Of a stretch of 64,000 nucleotides of DNA, positions 61,575-64,000 are shown piece after piece (the first letter of the stretch is position 1; each line of letters begins with the position of its first letter). The position numbers and the translations under genes are program-made. The stretch spans positions 6,014,001 to 6,078,000 of the forward strand of contig NZ_CP150170.1 of NCBI RefSeq assembly GCF_037963865.1. The letters run 5' to 3'. The notes below the pieces were generated by a model. It was given only the letters and a program-made list of their open reading frames with translations, was not told the DNA's origin and ran no database searches. Source of the stretch: Paenibacillus sp. FSL R10-2734 (GTDB lineage Bacteria; Bacillota; Bacilli; Paenibacillales; Paenibacillaceae).

Positions 61575-64000
61575 TTATTGATTAAATTGAACTCGGCTGA
61601 GAAGCACCTCACCGTTAAAGACTACATAAACATCGGTAGTACCAGACTCTATGGATACTTCACCAGTCAATGTGCTCCACTGTTGCAGAACTCTACCAGA
61701 AGGAACAGTCACAGATCCAACCTGTTTCCCAGCTGGGCTTCCAGTTCTGATCTCGATACTGCCACCTTTTGCAGAGGATACCACAGCTTCAAATGCTATT
61801 GCTCCATGATCGAATAATACATCGTTAAAAGCGATCCATGCGCCCTCTTTTACCGGATGTATAGAAGCCCCTCCTGCTTTGCATTCGTCCAGATATACGC
61901 CTTCGTAGTCATCATAATTCTCTGCTTTGGTGTTATTGTACAGATTACGAGATGGGATGATGTCCCCTTGAACAGTTATTTGGGCGGATAATTGGATATC
62001 AGCTGAAGAACGGCCGATCAGAATCGCGTATTCTCCATTTTCGACGCAATATTGCTCACGTGTAACATCCCAGAATGCCAGCTCGGAGACTGGTAGAGTA
62101 AACTCTACTGTATGCGATTGACCTGCGGCGATGCTCGCTTTTTCAAAACCCTTCAATTGTTTAATTGGACGTTTGACCCGGGAATTCAAAGCCTGCACAT
62201 ATAGCTGTACAACCTCGTCCCCATCGACTGCTCCCGTATTATCCACTTGAACGGAAATGTTAAGCGTATCGTCTTGTTGCAGATCGTTGGTGCTTACATT
62301 TAGGTTGCTATAGGAAGTTTGGGCGTAACTTAAGCCGTGACCAAAAGGATACAATGGCTCTCCATCAAAGTACATATAGGTTCTTTTGCCTTTGATAATA
62401 TCATAATCCATCAGCTCAGGCAGCTGCTCCACAGAACGGAACCAAGTCATATTCAGCTTGCCAGAAGGACTGTAATCTCCGAAAAGAACCTCTGCAACTG
62501 CATTGCCCAGCTCTTGTCCACTGTGGGAAGTATATAGAACTGCCGGAATATTCTCGTCAATCCAAGTGGAAGATATCGGGTAACTGCCGACAATAACTAC
62601 CACTGTATTCGGATTCGCTTCATAGACTGCTTTGACCAGACGCTCTTGCTCCTCTGGAAGCACAATATCGGGTCTGTCGATTTCTTCTTTACCATTAAGA
62701 AGTGGATGATTACCGACAAAAACCACGGCCACTTCAGCAGCTTTGGCAGCTTCTACAGCAGCTTTTATGCCGTTAGTTACTATGTTCTTTTTGAAAAGAC
62801 GAGCATCCGCATTTGCGTCCTGATCAGCAACCTGCAACGTGCCATCCTCAGCATTCACAGAGATCAATTTGTCATTCCAAGTCCGTAAGGATACTGTACC
62901 TTCAGCTTCCGGAACGATGTTTATGGATTCTTTTACAAACCAACCGTAGATTTCGTCAGCAGATGCTGTGAGCTTCTCTGCATCATTTAGAGTCACATAC
63001 TGTCCCCGACTTGTCGCCTTCAGCGTATTGCTGGTCCAGCCCCAAGCCGTATGTTGGAACATTTCTCCGTGCTCTGCCGTGTCATGCTGTACAGCCAATC
63101 TTCCGTCCTCACCGGTAATTCCGATGGCTTGACCATTTGCTGCTGAGGTAAGAATGATTTGATCTGCGCCGCTCTCAAAAGTAACTTGTTTGCCAGGTAG
63201 CTTCTTACTCACACCCTGAAGTGGAGTCACTCCATACGGTAATGTGCCGGAATACCAGTCTCTGAAAGCTTCATCGCCAAGCGGACCAATAATCGCTACT
63301 TTGTTCAATTCGGTCTTGCTTAGTGGTAATGTCGCTTGTTCATTCTTCAGCAGCACTATGGATTGTTTGGCAGCTTCCATGGAAAGTTCGGCATGCTTTT
63401 TGCTAAGAATAACGGAATCGTCGATTGCTGTGTATGGGTTTCCTTCAGCCGGGTCAAATTCTCCCAGACGGAAGCGAACTCTAAACGTGTTAGTTAGCGC
63501 ACGATCCAGATCTTCCTCAGCTAGTAGGCTTTGGTTCAGTGCTTCATGAAGAACCTTGATCGTTTCCTCGGTTTCTTCTGTTACGCTGTCAATTCCGTTT
63601 TTGATAGATTCTGCCATCGATTGTGCAAAAGACTCATAATACTTATGATCCTTCACAATCCCGAATAAATCGCCGGCATCACTGACGATAAAGCCGTCCA
63701 TATCCCACTCGCCTTTGACCACATCCATTACTGCCGGATGAAGAATAACAGGTACACCATTCACCGAGTTATAGGCGGTCATCATGGATTGTGCGCCACC
63801 TTCTTGAAAAGCAGGCTTGAACGCTTCCAGATAATACTCGCGCATATTTCTTGGGTCGATGCTGGCGGAACAGTTCCCGCGTTCGATCTCGTTGTTGTTC
63901 CCTAGAAAGTGTTTAAGCGTTGCGACCGCTTTCAAATAAACGGGGTGATCACCTTGAATCCCTTGCACAAGTGAGGTGCTGAGTTGTCCAGTCAGTTCCG
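61575..64000 (-). CDS. GH3 beta-glycosidase with fascin-like insert and C-terminal CBM6-like domain, 5' end missing
   Basis: The reading frame is open to the right edge of the window, so the N-terminus is cut off. The visible part runs from QLSTSLVQGIQGDH to the stop. The nucleophile Asp is in IVSDAGDLFG. After the first alpha/beta-sandwich half (AIIGPLG) comes an insert of about 130 residues with a beta-trefoil, fascin-like pattern (SAANGQAIGITGEDG, SRGQYVTLND, WNDKLISVNAEDG). Then the second half (VFVGNHPLLNG) and a fibronectin-like domain (GDEVVQLYV), then a CBM6-like domain at the end (AENYDDYEGV). Likely a beta-xylosidase or beta-glucosidase; localisation cannot be told without the start. 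Confidence 0.88.
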   Translation of the reverse strand, partial: ELTGQLSTSLVQGIQGDHPVYLKAVATLKHFLGNNNEIERGNCSASIDPRNMREYYLEAFKPAFQEGGAQSMMTAYNSVNGVPVILHPAVMDVVKGEWDMDGFIVSDAGDLFGIVKDHKYYESFAQSMAESIKNGIDSVTEETEETIKVLHEALNQSLLAEEDLDRALTNTFRVRFRLGEFDPAEGNPYTAIDDSVILSKKHAELSMEAAKQSIVLLKNEQATLPLSKTELNKVAIIGPLGDEAFRDWYSGTLPYGVTPLQGVSKKLPGKQVTFESGADQIILTSAANGQAIGITGEDGRLAVQHDTAEHGEMFQHTAWGWTSNTLKATSRGQYVTLNDAEKLTASADEIYGWFVKESINIVPEAEGTVSLRTWNDKLISVNAEDGTLQVADQDANADARLFKKNIVTNGIKAAVEAAKAAEVAVVFVGNHPLLNGKEEIDRPDIVLPEEQERLVKAVYEANPNTVVVIVGSYPISSTWIDENIPAVLYTSHSGQELGNAVAEVLFGDYSPSGKLNMTWFRSVEQLPELMDYDIIKGKRTYMYFDGEPLYPFGHGLSYAQTSYSNLNVSTNDLQQDDTLNISVQVDNTGAVDGDEVVQLYVQALNSRVKRPIKQLKGFEKASIAAGQSHTVEFTLPVSELAFWDVTREQYCVENGEYAILIGRSSADIQLSAQITVQGDIIPSRNLYNNTKAENYDDYEGVYLDECKAGGASIHPVKEGAWIAFNDVLFDHGAIAFEAVVSSAKGGSIEIRTGSPAGKQVGSVTVPSGRVLQQWSTLTGEVSIESGTTDVYVVFNGEVLLSRVQFNQ

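Overview
The window looks like the chromosome of a Paenibacillus-type endospore-forming Firmicute. The evidence is a spoVAC-spoVAD-spoVAE operon, the conserved Bacillus-type yqeG-yqeH-aroE-yhbY-nadD-yqeK-rsfS-yqeM cluster, a ykkCD pair behind a guanidine-I riboswitch, a YesM/YesN two-component system next to an LplABC-type sugar ABC transporter, and a dense set of plant-polysaccharide glycosidases. I recognised no rRNA, tRNA or CRISPR array.

Layout. 1-2.4 kb: a small secreted protein and a complete IS3-family (IS150-group) insertion sequence that has landed in the loop of a bidirectional terminator. 2.4-5 kb: a GH43 arabinosidase/xylosidase divergent from an ArsR-type regulator, then a tiny membrane protein. 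5-11.7 kb (minus strand): the ribosome-assembly/NAD/shikimate housekeeping operon. 11.8-16.2 kb: a MoxR ATPase, DUF58 and transglutaminase operon. 16.4-18.3 kb: spoVA. 18.8-22.2 kb: M42 peptidase, aldo/keto reductase, guanidine riboswitch and paired SMR exporters. 22.3-35.1 kb (minus): GH2, GH78, a receiver-only response regulator, a GH127-like protein, an Asp/Glu-racemase-like protein, a DUF1537 sugar-acid kinase, a BKACE-type enzyme and an apiosidase-like DUF4038 protein. 35.2-41.5 kb: a LacI regulator divergent, across repeated operator-like palindromes, from a fucose-isomerase-like protein, a split transketolase and an FGGY kinase. 42.4-60.6 kb (minus): YesM/YesN, then an ABC importer and a run of five glycosidase genes (DUF4038, GH106, five-bladed propeller, GH42, GH78). 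61-64 kb: a His/Gly-rich membrane protein and the 3' part of a GH3 gene that leaves the window.

How it fits together (inference). Every complete glycosidase here lacks a visible signal peptide, so the organism appears to import branched pectin-type oligosaccharides with the ABC transporter and trim rhamnose, galactose, arabinose and perhaps apiose in the cytoplasm. The isomerase-kinase-split transketolase set has the same logic as the described D-apiose route (apiose to apulose to apulose-4-phosphate to transketolase), and two apiosidase-like proteins support that reading. The isomerase, however, belongs to the fucose-isomerase fold. The DUF1537/BKACE/racemase-like genes may form a second branch for a sugar acid.

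The most unusual signal is in the non-coding DNA. Four intergenic elements (about 5066-5242, 19990-20166, 41714-41898, 42143-42327) each carry four short repeat units, two forward and two inverted, arranged around a dyad. Three of them have unit spacings of 51, 61 or 62, and 51 bp, although the repeated word is different (TAGGGA..TCCCTA in two, CTGCA..TGCAG in one). The fourth has 50, 57 and 50 bp with a third word. Geometry is conserved while sequence is not. I do not recognise a named family with this design.
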